From C-114 sp963719285 (GTDB lineage Bacteria > Chloroflexota > Limnocylindria > Limnocylindrales > CSP1-4): a stretch of DNA of 64,000 bases. Every line of letters begins with the position of its first letter. Position 1 is the stretch's first letter. The notes beneath the pieces are model-generated. The model was not told the origin of the DNA. It did no database searches and worked only from the letters and a program-made list of their open reading frames with translations. The position numbers and the translations under genes were made by a program. Location of the stretch: contig CAVRBO010000001.1 in the NCBI GenBank assembly GCA_963719285.1, forward strand, positions 186,001 to 250,000, in the 5' to 3' direction. Positions 6,894-15,510 of the stretch are shown in pieces.

Positions 6894-9296
6894 ATGGCCG
6901 TCGACACACTCGGAACACCGGTCAAGCGCCGCGAGGATCTGCGGTTCATCACCGGGCAGGGCCGTTACCTCGATGACCTGAAGCTGCCGGGGATGACCTA
7001 CCTGGCCATCCTGCGCAGCCCGTACGCCCACGCCAACATCCGCTCGATCGACACGGCGGCCGCCAGGGCCAAGCCCGGCGTCGTGGCGGTCCTGACCGGC
7101 GCGGACATCCCGTACAACCCGCTGCCGATGGCCTGGCCGGCCGGTGGCTCGAGCGGGGTCGTCAACAACATCAACATGCCGCGCGTCCTCGCCACGGACA
7201 GCGTCAAGTGGACCGGCGAGGGCGTCGCCGCGGTCATCGCCGAGACGGCGGAACAGGCCGCCGACGCGCTCGAGGCGATCGTCGTCGACTGGGAGCCGCT
7301 GCCCGCGGTCGTGGACGCCGAGGCGGCCACCAAGCCCGGGGCGCCGCAACTCCACGAGAACGCGCCGAACAACGTCGTGTTCGACTGGCACGTCGGCGAC
7401 AAGGCCGGCACGGACGCCGCCTTCGACAAGGCCCAGGTGGTCGTCCGCCAGCGGATCGTGAATCAGCGGCTCATCCCGAACGCGATGGAGGTCCGCGGCG
7501 ACATCGGCCGCTACGACCCGGGCACGGACGAGTACACCGTCTGGATGTCCAGCCAGACGCCGCACATCCAGCGGCTGCTGCTGGCGGCCTTCGTGACCGG
7601 CATCCCGGAGCAGAAGATCCGCTGCATCAGCCCCGACGTCGGGGGTGCCTTCGGCTCCAAGATCTTCTGCTACGCGGACATGGCCCTGGTCATGCTCGCC
7701 AGCAAGACCATCGGCGGCCGGCCCGTCAAATGGGTCGAGTCACGCCGCGAGAACTACCAGTCCACGATCCACGGGCGCGACCACATCACCTACCTGGAGG
7801 TCGCCGCGACCCGCGAGGGCGAAGTGACCGGCCTGCGGGTCAAGACGTTCGCCAACCTCGGCGGCCGGCTCTCGACGATCGGCCCCGGCATCCCCACGAC
7901 CCTCTATGCGCGCGTCCTCGGCGGGCCGTACAAGATCCCGAACGTCTACTGCGAGGTGACCGGGGTCTACACGAACACCACGTTCGTGGACGCCTATCGC
8001 GGCGCCGGTCGCCCCGAGGCGACCTACGTCCTCGAGCGGGCGATGGACCTCCTGGCCGACGAGATCGGCATGGACCCGGCCGCCGTCCGGCGCAAGAACT
8101 TCCTGCCCAACGACGTCTTCCCGTACGACAACCCGAGCGGGCTCACGACCGCCGTCAACGGCGAGAAGATCTTCATCGATTCGGGTGACTACGAGCCGGC
8201 CCTGAACAAGGCGCTGACGATGGCCGGCTACTACGAGATCGACAAGGCCAAGGCGGAGGCGAAGAAGCGGGGCAAGCTGCTCGGCATCGGCCTCAGCACC
8301 TACATCGAGGTCTGCGGCGTCGCACCCTCGAAGTGGATCGGCGCCGTGGGCGAGGGCTGGGGCGCCGCGATGTGGGAGTCCGCCAACATCCGGGTCCACC
8401 TGACCGGCAAGGTCGTCGTCACCGTGGGCACCCAGCCGCAGGGCCAGGGCCACGAGACGACCTACGCCCAGGTGATCGCCCACGAGCTGGGCGTCGACAT
8501 CGACGATGTCGTCATCCAGCACTCCGATACCCAGGGCACCCCGTTCGGCTACGGGTCCTACGGCAGCCGGACCGGGACCGTCGGGATCGCGGCGGCCATG
8601 AAGGCGGCCGGCAAGGTCAAGGCCAAGGCCCGCCGGATGGCCGCCCACATGCTCGAGGCCTCCGTGGAGGACATCGAGGTCGACGGCGCCGAGTACCGGG
8701 TGAAGGGCTCGCCCGACAAGAAGAAGACGATCCAGGAGATCGCGTTCGCGATCGACCTCGGCTTCGACCTGCCGGCCGACTCCGAGCCGTACCTCGATGA
8801 GACCGCCTATCACGACACCCCGAACTGCACCTGGCCGTTCGGGACGCACATCGCCATCGTCGAGGTCGACGAGGAGACCGGCGTCGTCGAACTCGCGAGA
8901 TACATCGCGGTCGACGATGTCGGGATGAAGATCAATCCGATGATCGTCGACGGCCAGCTCCACGGCGGCATCGCCCAGGGAGTCGGCCAGGCCCTGTGGG
9001 AAGGTGCCGTGTACGGCGACGACGGCCAGCTCCAGTCGGGCTCGATGCTCGACTACGCCCTGCCGCACGCATCCGGCCTGCCGGCCTTCGAGCTCGACGA
9101 GACCGTGACGCTGTCGCCGGTGAACCCGCTCGGCACGAAGGGCGTCGGCGAGGCCGGCACGATCGCGAGCACTCCGGCGGTTGTCAACGCGGTCATCGAC
9201 GCACTGAGTCCGTTCGGCATCCGTCACCTCGACATGCCCCTCACCGCGCCCAAGGTCTGGCGCGCGATGCAGGATGCGAAGGGAGCCAAGGCATGA
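6894..9296 (+). CDS. coxL: Molybdopterin-binding large subunit, form II CODH-like (AYRGAGR)
   Basis: The 800-aa Mo-pyranopterin subunit of the xanthine oxidase family has its active-site loop reading AYRGAGR at about residues 367-373. That is the form II signature; true CO dehydrogenases have AYxCSFR with a Cu-binding Cys, absent here. QGQGHETT (cofactor binding) and KGVGEAGT, with the catalytic Glu near the C-terminus, are intact. The substrate is therefore unknown, and purines, aldehydes or N-heterocycles are possible. ATG 6894 follows a strong GAGGAGG. The stop overlaps the start of the FAD subunit (ATGA), which implies coupled translation. Confidence 0.92.
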   Translation: MAVDTLGTPVKRREDLRFITGQGRYLDDLKLPGMTYLAILRSPYAHANIRSIDTAAARAKPGVVAVLTGADIPYNPLPMAWPAGGSSGVVNNINMPRVLATDSVKWTGEGVAAVIAETAEQAADALEAIVVDWEPLPAVVDAEAATKPGAPQLHENAPNNVVFDWHVGDKAGTDAAFDKAQVVVRQRIVNQRLIPNAMEVRGDIGRYDPGTDEYTVWMSSQTPHIQRLLLAAFVTGIPEQKIRCISPDVGGAFGSKIFCYADMALVMLASKTIGGRPVKWVESRRENYQSTIHGRDHITYLEVAATREGEVTGLRVKTFANLGGRLSTIGPGIPTTLYARVLGGPYKIPNVYCEVTGVYTNTTFVDAYRGAGRPEATYVLERAMDLLADEIGMDPAAVRRKNFLPNDVFPYDNPSGLTTAVNGEKIFIDSGDYEPALNKALTMAGYYEIDKAKAEAKKRGKLLGIGLSTYIEVCGVAPSKWIGAVGEGWGAAMWESANIRVHLTGKVVVTVGTQPQGQGHETTYAQVIAHELGVDIDDVVIQHSDTQGTPFGYGSYGSRTGTVGIAAAMKAAGKVKAKARRMAAHMLEASVEDIEVDGAEYRVKGSPDKKKTIQEIAFAIDLGFDLPADSEPYLDETAYHDTPNCTWPFGTHIAIVEVDEETGVVELARYIAVDDVGMKINPMIVDGQLHGGIAQGVGQALWEGAVYGDDGQLQSGSMLDYALPHASGLPAFELDETVTLSPVNPLGTKGVGEAGTIASTPAVVNAVIDALSPFGIRHLDMPLTAPKVWRAMQDAKGAKA

Positions 9297-10150
9297 TCCC
9301 GGCTGCATTCGCCTACGACCGCCCGTCGACCCTCGACGAGGCGCTTGCCCTGATCGCCGGGAACGACGTGAAGGTCCTGGCCGGTGGTCAGAGCCTCCTG
9401 CCACTGCTCAAGCTGCGCCTGGCCGGCGCCGAGAAGCTCATCGACATCGGGCGGATCCGCGAGCTTCGGGGAGTCCGCGAAACGCCCGACGGCGGCACCG
9501 CCATCGGGGCCCTGACGACCTACCGTGAGCTCGAGCGATCCGCCGGCGCGACCCGCCTTACCTGCCTGGCCGAAGCGCTTCCCCGGATCGGCGACCTCCA
9601 GGTGCGCAACCGGGGCACGATCGGCGGCTCGGCGGCCCACGCCGATCCGGCGTCGGACATCCCGGCCGTGCTCCTCGCCCTGGACGCCACGTTCGTTGCG
9701 CGATCCAGGAGCGGCGAACGGCGCATCCCGGCCACCTCGTTCTTCCAGGGTGCGTTCCAGACGGCGCTCGCCGACGGCGAGCTCCTGACCGAGATCGTCA
9801 TCCCGCCGCCGTCCCAGACGCTCGGTTCGGCATACCGCAAGCTCAGCCAGCCGGCATCGGGCTACTCCATCGTCGGGGTCGCCGCGGCGGTCGAGCGGAC
9901 GGGTGGCAAGATCTCGACGGCGAACATCGGGATCACCGGCGTCGGCGATGTCCCCTACCGGGCGTCCGCGGTGGAGGCGGCCCTCATCGGGTCGGACGGC
10001 TCCGCGTCGGCCATCGAGGCGGCCGCGGCCCACGCGACCGATGGCCAGACCGTCGCCGGCGACATCCATGCCGACAGCGCGTACCGCGCCCGGATGGCGA
10101 CCGTGTACGTGCGTCGCGCGATCGAGGGCGCGCTCGCAGCACTCGGCTGA
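9293..10150 (+). CDS. coxM: FAD-binding medium subunit, form II CODH-like
   Basis: The 285-aa protein belongs to the CODH/xanthine dehydrogenase medium-subunit family. AGGQSLLPLLKLRL (around residues 31-44) and TIGGSAAHADPASD (around 110-123) are its two FAD-binding signatures. It takes electrons from the FeS subunit to the final acceptor. The start overlaps the large-subunit stop by four bases, completing an S-L-M operon. The C-terminal CO_deh_flav_C region is complete. Confidence 0.92.
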   Translation: MIPAAFAYDRPSTLDEALALIAGNDVKVLAGGQSLLPLLKLRLAGAEKLIDIGRIRELRGVRETPDGGTAIGALTTYRELERSAGATRLTCLAEALPRIGDLQVRNRGTIGGSAAHADPASDIPAVLLALDATFVARSRSGERRIPATSFFQGAFQTALADGELLTEIVIPPPSQTLGSAYRKLSQPASGYSIVGVAAAVERTGGKISTANIGITGVGDVPYRASAVEAALIGSDGSASAIEAAAAHATDGQTVAGDIHADSAYRARMATVYVRRAIEGALAALG

Positions 10151-10192
10151 GCCGGGAGCCACCGAGCGTCAGAGCGGCCGGACCCGGCAGGA

Positions 10193-11251
10193 GTGCGCCT
10201 CGAGCGCCTGGTTCTCGGCCGCCCGTCGTCGAGCGATCTCGTCGGGGCGGTGCTGCCGCGCGACCTGCGCGTGGGCGGTCAGCGCTGGTCGAAGGGCCGC
10301 CGCCTGACCGGGGACGATCTCGCGCGTCTCGCCGCCGAACGCCCGGTCGCGTTGACGGGACCGGGCGCGGAGCCGCCGCTCGTCGTGCTCGTCCCGGAGC
10401 CCGGCGATCTCCACGAGGACGAGGCCGCCCTGCGCCTGGCCGCCGCCGTGGCCGGTCCGGGCCTCGAGCTGCGCGGACCGGCCGAGAGCAGGGTCGACCT
10501 GCACGCCGCGGTGGCTGGAGTCGTGCGGATCCGGGTCGGCGCGCTCGAGCGCCTGGACCGGATCGATCCGCTCGAGGTGTTCACCATCTACGACGGCCAG
10601 GTCGTCCGGGCCGGCGACCTCGTGGCGAGCGTGAAGGTCGCCCCGCAGCTCGTGGCGGAGGCGGTGGTCCGTCGGGGCGAGGCGGTCGCACGGGCCGGTG
10701 GACCCGTCGCCAGCGTCTCGGCGTTCCGGCCCGGCACGGTCGGCGTGCTGGTCAAGGAGTCGGTCCACGGCCCGGCCCGCGAGCGCTTCGAAGCGAGCGT
10801 CCGAGCCAAGGTGGAGGGCTTCGGCTCGACCCTCCTGCCCATCGCCTATGTCCCGGACGATGCCGGGGCGGTGGCCGATGCCCTGCGCGCGCTCCGGCAC
10901 GCCGGAGCCACGATCATCCTCACCGCCGGCGCGCGGAGCATGGACCCGTCGGACGCCGTGTTCGTGGCCCTCGACGAGCTCCGGGGGACCGTCGTCCGTC
11001 ACGGGGTGCCGGCCCACCCGGGCTCGATGCTCTGGCTGGCCCGCCTGGGCCGCATCCCGATCCTGGGCCTGCCGACGTGCGGCGCCTATTCGAAGGCCAC
11101 CGCGGCGGACCTGCTCCTGCCGCGCCTGCTCGCGGGGGAGCCGGCCTCGCGGGCGACGATCGCCCGGCTCGGCCACGGCGGGATCCTCACCCGGGCGATG
11201 CGGTTCCGGTTCCCGTCGTATGCCCGGGAGCTCGACGCGCCCGAGGGGTGA
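10193..11251 (+). CDS. Molybdopterin-binding protein (MoaB/Mog-like domain)
   Basis: This 352-aa protein resembles the molybdopterin-binding proteins often found beside Mo hydroxylases. The second half has a MoCF-type fold with the glycine-rich, acidic segment ILTAGARSMDPSDAV (around residues 243-257). It also has a Cys-containing LPTCGAYSKATAAD loop near the C-terminus. It probably handles the Mo cofactor for the neighbouring enzyme. The GTG start is uncertain because AGGAG directly abuts it. The gene starts 42 bases after the FAD subunit and is likely co-transcribed. Confidence 0.7.
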   Translation: MRLERLVLGRPSSSDLVGAVLPRDLRVGGQRWSKGRRLTGDDLARLAAERPVALTGPGAEPPLVVLVPEPGDLHEDEAALRLAAAVAGPGLELRGPAESRVDLHAAVAGVVRIRVGALERLDRIDPLEVFTIYDGQVVRAGDLVASVKVAPQLVAEAVVRRGEAVARAGGPVASVSAFRPGTVGVLVKESVHGPARERFEASVRAKVEGFGSTLLPIAYVPDDAGAVADALRALRHAGATIILTAGARSMDPSDAVFVALDELRGTVVRHGVPAHPGSMLWLARLGRIPILGLPTCGAYSKATAADLLLPRLLAGEPASRATIARLGHGGILTRAMRFRFPSYARELDAPEG

Positions 11252-11283
11252 ACGCGGCCGTTCGACGCCGACTCCCCTCGGTT

Positions 11284-11302
11284 TGTTCAGGTGGAGTGAA
11301 CA
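11284..11302. promoter_or_regulatory. Palindrome TGTTCA-N7-TGAACA
   Basis: A perfect six-base inverted repeat with a seven-base spacer, in non-coding DNA 33 bases after the molybdopterin-binding gene. The same layout recurs at 11464, 27523 and 27681, all near CODH gene clusters. It could be an operator or a small hairpin; the shared spacing favours a protein-binding site. Confidence 0.4.
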
Positions 11303-11463
11303 GGTCCGACCCGTCCTGGGCTTCCGAGCCCGCCGGCGCAGGCTGGTCGGTGTCCCGCGGGGCATCGACGGTCCCGTTCGGCACGAAACGTGCCCGGATG
11401 GCGCCGTTCGGGGGCGACTCGGGCCCGGCAACGATCGTCCTCCATCGCGATCGGGCTCGAACC

Positions 11464-11480
11464 GTTCACCCTGGGTGAAC
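11464..11480. promoter_or_regulatory. Palindrome GTTCACCC-T-GGGTGAAC
   Basis: A 17-base palindrome, perfect except for its single central base, that fits the GTTCA-N7-TGAAC layout of the site at 11284. It lies between the form II operon and coxD. No function can be read directly. Confidence 0.4.
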
Positions 11481-11492
11481 ATCCCGACAGTC

Positions 11493-11548
11493 CGGCCCTG
11501 GCCGCCGGCGTCGCCCCGTCCGGCCCTGGCCGCCGGCGTCGCCCCGTC
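11493..11548. repeat. 28-base tandem duplication (two copies)
   Basis: Two perfect adjacent copies of a 28-base unit beginning CGGCCCTGGCCGCCGGCGTC. With only two copies and no spacers it is not a CRISPR. It most likely arose by slippage. Confidence 0.8.
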
Positions 11549-11593
11549 CGCCCCGACGCCTTTGGCTCGGCCGTCAGCCGTCGCGCGGCGGTT

Positions 11594-11881
11594 TCAGCTC
11601 TCGCGCCACTTCGGGCGGCGGTCACGGTTGAACGCCCCGCCCCCATTCGTCCCCAGGTCGACGAACAGGGCGACGACGATCACCACCCAGTCGAGGCCCT
11701 CGATGCCGCCCGGCAGCAGGAACGTGTACGCCAGCGTCGTCCACGGGACCACGAGCCAGCCGATGATCCCGAACAGCGGCTGCGGGAACGTCTGGCCCCA
11801 GCGGACCGGATCGAGCAACCACCAGATGAAGGCGATGGCACGCGGACCGAGCAGGGCCGCCACGAGCAGCAGACAGCACAT
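11594..11881 (-). CDS. Small two-helix membrane protein of unknown function
   Basis: The 95-aa protein begins MCCLLLVAALLGPRAIAF, preceded by GGAGGAGGGG six bases upstream, which fixes this ATG over longer frames. It has a hydrophobic N-terminal segment, a WWLLDP linker, a second helix (FGIIGWLVVPWTTLAYTFLL) and a third hydrophobic stretch (DWVVIVVALFVDLG). The tail is polar with a Gly/Arg-rich end. I do not recognise a named family. It is transcribed divergently from coxD. Confidence 0.7.
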   Translation of the reverse strand: MCCLLLVAALLGPRAIAFIWWLLDPVRWGQTFPQPLFGIIGWLVVPWTTLAYTFLLPGGIEGLDWVVIVVALFVDLGTNGGGAFNRDRRPKWRES

Positions 11882-12003
11882 GCAGATCCCCTCCTCCGAA
11901 ACCCCGGACCCACGGATGTCCAGGAGGAATGATGCCCGACCGGCGGGCCGTCGTGCCCGACCCACCCGGCGGGCCGTCCCGTCCGGACGTGTAGACTCGG
12001 GCC

Positions 12004-12918
12004 GTGACCCAGACCGATGACCTCCGGCCCGTCGAAACGCGCTCGATCGAAGGCATCACGAGCGCCTTCCGCACGCGCGACTACCTGTGCGATCGGTCGT
12101 TGGCGACCGCCGTGTTCCTGGCCCTGGAGCTGGACCGACCGCTCCTCCTCGAGGGCGAGGCCGGCGTCGGCAAGACGGAGCTCGCCAAGGTCCTCGCGGC
12201 GACGCTCGGCAGCCGGCTGATCAGGCTCCAGTGCTACGAGGGCCTCGACATCGCGAACGCGGTGTACGAATGGAACTACCCGCGCCAGATGCTCGAGATC
12301 CGGCTCCGCGAGGCACGCGGCGACGTCGGCGACGGGCGCGGGATCTTCGGTCCCGAATTCCTCATCCGCCGCCCGCTCCTCCAGGCACTCGACGCCGATG
12401 ACGGGGTCCCGCCGGTCCTGCTCATCGACGAGATCGACCGGGCCGACGAGGAGTTCGAAGCCTATCTGCTCGAGATCCTGTCGGACTTCCAGGTCACGGT
12501 CCCGGAGCTGGGCACGATCAAGGCCGAGCGACCACCGCGGGTGATCCTCACCTCGAACCGGACCCGCGAGGTCCACGACGCCCTCAAGCGTCGCTGCCTG
12601 TACCACTGGATCGACTACCCGAGTCGCGACCGCGAGCTGGCGATCGTCCTCGCCCGCGTCCCGGCGGCGCCGGAGCGCCTGGCCACCCAGGTCGTGGCGT
12701 TCGTCCACCGCCTGCGCGAGGCCGACCTGACCAAGGTCCCCGGCGTGGCGGAGACGCTCGACTGGGCCGCCGCGCTGTTGGCCCTCGGGGCGCGCGAGCT
12801 CACCCCGGCCATCGCCGACGAGACCCTCGGCGTCGTCCTCAAATACGAGGAGGATGTCCGCCGGATCCGCGGCTCCACGGCCGCGGCCTACCTGGAGGAG
12901 GTCGCCGCAGGTGGTTGA
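12004..12918 (+). CDS. coxD: CoxD, MoxR-type AAA+ ATPase for CODH maturation
   Basis: The 304-aa AAA+ protein has Walker A GEAGVGKTE (around residues 54-62), Walker B LLIDEID and sensor motif LTSNRTREV. CoxD-type MoxR ATPases act with a VWA protein (CoxE) to insert sulfur and copper into the CODH active site. The downstream coxE overlaps by eight bases. The CODH context separates it from generic MoxR proteins. It is the only coxD in the window, so it probably serves the form I enzyme at 22-26 kb. Confidence 0.88.
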   Translation: MTQTDDLRPVETRSIEGITSAFRTRDYLCDRSLATAVFLALELDRPLLLEGEAGVGKTELAKVLAATLGSRLIRLQCYEGLDIANAVYEWNYPRQMLEIRLREARGDVGDGRGIFGPEFLIRRPLLQALDADDGVPPVLLIDEIDRADEEFEAYLLEILSDFQVTVPELGTIKAERPPRVILTSNRTREVHDALKRRCLYHWIDYPSRDRELAIVLARVPAAPERLATQVVAFVHRLREADLTKVPGVAETLDWAAALLALGARELTPAIADETLGVVLKYEEDVRRIRGSTAAAYLEEVAAGG

Positions 12919-14335
12919 GCCGCGGCGGTACGCCGAGCTCGACGTGGATGGTGGACGGCTGCTTCGCCAGGCGGTCGTGTTCGGGCGGACACTGCGGGCG
13001 GTGGGACTCGGCGTGGACCTCGGCGCTTCGATCGATTTCGCCCGGGCGCTCACCCTGGTCGACCTGGGCGACCGGGAGCAGGTCCGCGCGGCCGGGGCGG
13101 CCGTGTTCGTCCGGCGGCGCGATGAACGCGAGCCGTACGACAAGGCGTTCGACCGATTCTGGCGGCGGCGGATCGCCCCGCGGAACGACCTCCCGGCGTC
13201 GACGATGCCCGACCCGGAGGCGGCCGAGCCCGAGGACGGCGGACCCGAGGACGGGACCGTGGAGGCGCCCGAGGGCCACGAGACGCGCAACCGCCTCGAC
13301 GGCATCCCCCGCCCGGGCTCCGATGAGGGCGACGAGGACGAGCAGGCCGAGGGGTTCGTCATCGCGCCCGACGCGTACAGCGCGTCGGAGGTGCTTCGCC
13401 ACCGCGAGTTCGACCGGATGACCGCGGCCGAGTTGCGCGACGCCGAGCGCCTGATCGACCTGCTCGCACCACGGCTCGAGACCCGCCGGACACGCCGCCA
13501 GGAGCTCCATCACCAGGGCCGGCGCGTGGCGCCCCGGGCCATGTTCCGTCGCAACATCGGGAACGGCGGCGAGATCCTCGACTGGGTCTGGAGCCGGCCC
13601 ACCCGCCGGCCGCGCCAGATCGTCGTCCTGTGCGACATCAGCGGCTCGATGGAACGCCAGTCGCGCCTGCTCCTGCGGTTCATCCAGGCGCTTGCCGCGA
13701 CCAACCGTGTCCGGACCGAATCGTTCGTGTTCGGGACGCGCCTCACCCGGGTCACCCGGTTGCTCCGCGAGCGCGACCGCGATGCGGCGCTCCGCCAGGT
13801 GGCGGACACGGTCACCGACTGGGCCGGCGGCACCCGCATCGGCGACAGTCTCCGCGAGTTCAACCTGAAATGGGCCCGCCGGGTCCTGCGCACGAGCGGG
13901 GTCGTCATCGTGATCTCAGACGGATGGGACCGCGGCGATCCGTCCCTGGTCGCGACCGAGACCGCCCGCCTCCAGCGCAATTGCCATCGGCTCATCTGGC
14001 TCAATCCGCTCGCCGGAACGGAGGGCTACGAACCGTTGGCGGCCGGGATGCGCGCGGCCTACCCCTATCTCGACGACTTCGTGGCGGCCGGCACCTTGGC
14101 CAGCCTCGAGCGACTCGGCGAGCTGCTGGCCGAGGGTTCCGCGCCGACGGGCCGGCAGAGCGGCGCGCCGCGCAGGGTGGGGATCGGGTCCGGAACCGGC
14201 GCGTGGCGGGCCGGCGTACACAGCACGCGACATCCGGGCGCCCGTCCGGGCGCGGCACGGATCGTCGCTGGGCCGCCGCGAGCGCTCGACGGTGAAGACG
14301 CGATCGATCCGGCCGCGGCCCGGCCGCTCGGCTGA
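12911..14335 (+). CDS. coxE: CoxE, VWA-domain CODH maturation protein
   Basis: The roughly 474-aa protein starts at a GTG that overlaps the coxD stop. Its C-terminal VWA domain has the MIDAS motif DISGSM (around residue 240), then TRIGDSL and VISDGWDRGD. The N-terminal half is charged and Glu/Asp-rich around residues 100-150, as in CoxE. The pair CoxD-CoxE resembles chelatase I and D subunits. The final 60 residues are low complexity and may be lineage-specific. Confidence 0.88.
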   Translation: MVEPRRYAELDVDGGRLLRQAVVFGRTLRAVGLGVDLGASIDFARALTLVDLGDREQVRAAGAAVFVRRRDEREPYDKAFDRFWRRRIAPRNDLPASTMPDPEAAEPEDGGPEDGTVEAPEGHETRNRLDGIPRPGSDEGDEDEQAEGFVIAPDAYSASEVLRHREFDRMTAAELRDAERLIDLLAPRLETRRTRRQELHHQGRRVAPRAMFRRNIGNGGEILDWVWSRPTRRPRQIVVLCDISGSMERQSRLLLRFIQALAATNRVRTESFVFGTRLTRVTRLLRERDRDAALRQVADTVTDWAGGTRIGDSLREFNLKWARRVLRTSGVVIVISDGWDRGDPSLVATETARLQRNCHRLIWLNPLAGTEGYEPLAAGMRAAYPYLDDFVAAGTLASLERLGELLAEGSAPTGRQSGAPRRVGIGSGTGAWRAGVHSTRHPGARPGAARIVAGPPRALDGEDAIDPAAARPLG

Positions 14336-14348
14336 CGGAGGCACGGAC

Positions 14349-15494
14349 ATGCGCGAACTGATCGACACGCTGCAGGAGTGGATGACCCAGGGAGTGGGCG
14401 CCGGTCGGGCGGTCGTCATCCGCACGTTCGGATCCGCCCCCCGGCCCGAGGGTGCGGTCCTGCTGGGCGCCGACGACGGGCGGCTCGCGGGCTCGGTCAG
14501 CGGCGGTTGCGTGGAGGGCGCCGCGTACGGCGAGATCGAACGGGCGCGAGGCGACGGTCACGCCCGGGTCATCCGCTACGGGATCAGCGACGAACAGGCG
14601 TGGGACGTGGGGCTCGCCTGCGGCGGCACGATCGACGTGCTCATCGAGCCGGCTGTCACGGCGGCGGCGATGGCGGCCGCGCGCGACGTCGAACGGGGCA
14701 CGGCCGTGGTCACGCCGCTCCCCGCGGACACGCCCCCACCCGCGTTCGGGCTCCACGCGCCCGGCGACGGCGAACCGCCGGTCGCGCCGCTGCTCGTCCA
14801 CGACGACGGGCGGTTGCTCGCGGCCGACGGCGAGCCCACGACGACCGGCGATCCGGCAGTGGACGCCGAACTCGTTCGGAACGCCCTGGAGGCACTCGGT
14901 CGTGGTCTGTCCCGGACGGTCGTCGCCGGCGACCGCCAGTGGTTCGTCGAGGCGTACCCGGTCCGCCCGCGCCTCGTCATCGTCGGCGCGGTGCAGGTCG
15001 CGATCCCGCTCGTGCGTCTCGCCGGCGAGATCGGGTTCGAGACGGTCGTCGTCGACGGACGCCCGGCCTTCGCGACCGCCGAACGCTTCCCCGACGCGGA
15101 CCGGATCGTGGTCGGCTGGCCCGACGAGGTCGCGGAGCAGATCGGACTCGGCCCGGCCGACGCGGTCGCGGTCCTGAGCCACGACGTGAAGTTCGACGAG
15201 CCGGCGATCGTGGAGGCGCTCCGACGCGGCTGTCGATACGTGGGCGCCGTCGGGTCGCGCAAGACCCAGGGCGACCGTCGGGCGAGATTGATCGAGGCGG
15301 GCGTCACGGAGGCGGACCTCGCCCGGCTCCACGGCCCGATCGGCCTGGACCTGGGCGGTCGCGCTCCCGCCGAGACGGCCCTGGCCATCCTCGCCGAGAT
15401 CGTGGCCGAGCGCCACGGCGGCTCGGGCGTCCCGATGCTCGACCTGGCGCGCGCCGATGGCCATGCGCCACCCGCGACGGTCGGTGCTGCCTGA
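14349..15494 (+). CDS. XdhC/CoxF-family Mo-cofactor maturation protein
   Basis: The 381-aa protein has two domains. The N-terminal XdhC domain contains GSVSGGCVEGA (around residues 44-54) and CGGTIDV. The C-terminal XdhC Rossmann domain (from about residue 215) contains VIVGAVQVA and AVGSRKTQ. XdhC proteins bind molybdenum cofactor and promote its sulfuration before insertion. ATG 14349 has GGAGG nine bases upstream. It follows coxE by 13 bases, so it belongs to the same operon. The form I cluster has a second, different XdhC at 25872. Confidence 0.88.
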   Translation: MRELIDTLQEWMTQGVGAGRAVVIRTFGSAPRPEGAVLLGADDGRLAGSVSGGCVEGAAYGEIERARGDGHARVIRYGISDEQAWDVGLACGGTIDVLIEPAVTAAAMAAARDVERGTAVVTPLPADTPPPAFGLHAPGDGEPPVAPLLVHDDGRLLAADGEPTTTGDPAVDAELVRNALEALGRGLSRTVVAGDRQWFVEAYPVRPRLVIVGAVQVAIPLVRLAGEIGFETVVVDGRPAFATAERFPDADRIVVGWPDEVAEQIGLGPADAVAVLSHDVKFDEPAIVEALRRGCRYVGAVGSRKTQGDRRARLIEAGVTEADLARLHGPIGLDLGGRAPAETALAILAEIVAERHGGSGVPMLDLARADGHAPPATVGAA

Positions 15495-15510
15495 GCCTCC
15501 CGGTCGGCCC

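Larger units (their letters stand above)
11252..11593. other. 342-base intergenic region with palindromes and a tandem repeat
   Basis: No gene is seen. Two palindromes share the architecture GTTCA-N7-TGAAC, at 11284-11302 and 11464-11480 (listed separately). A perfect 28-base unit occurs twice in tandem at 11493-11548. The region separates the form II operon from the small membrane-protein gene on the other strand. Confidence 0.6.

Noticed and set aside
11284..11302. An SOS (LexA) box
   Set aside because: LexA sites of Gram-positive type read GAAC-N4-GTTC. Here the arms are in the opposite order with a seven-base spacer.
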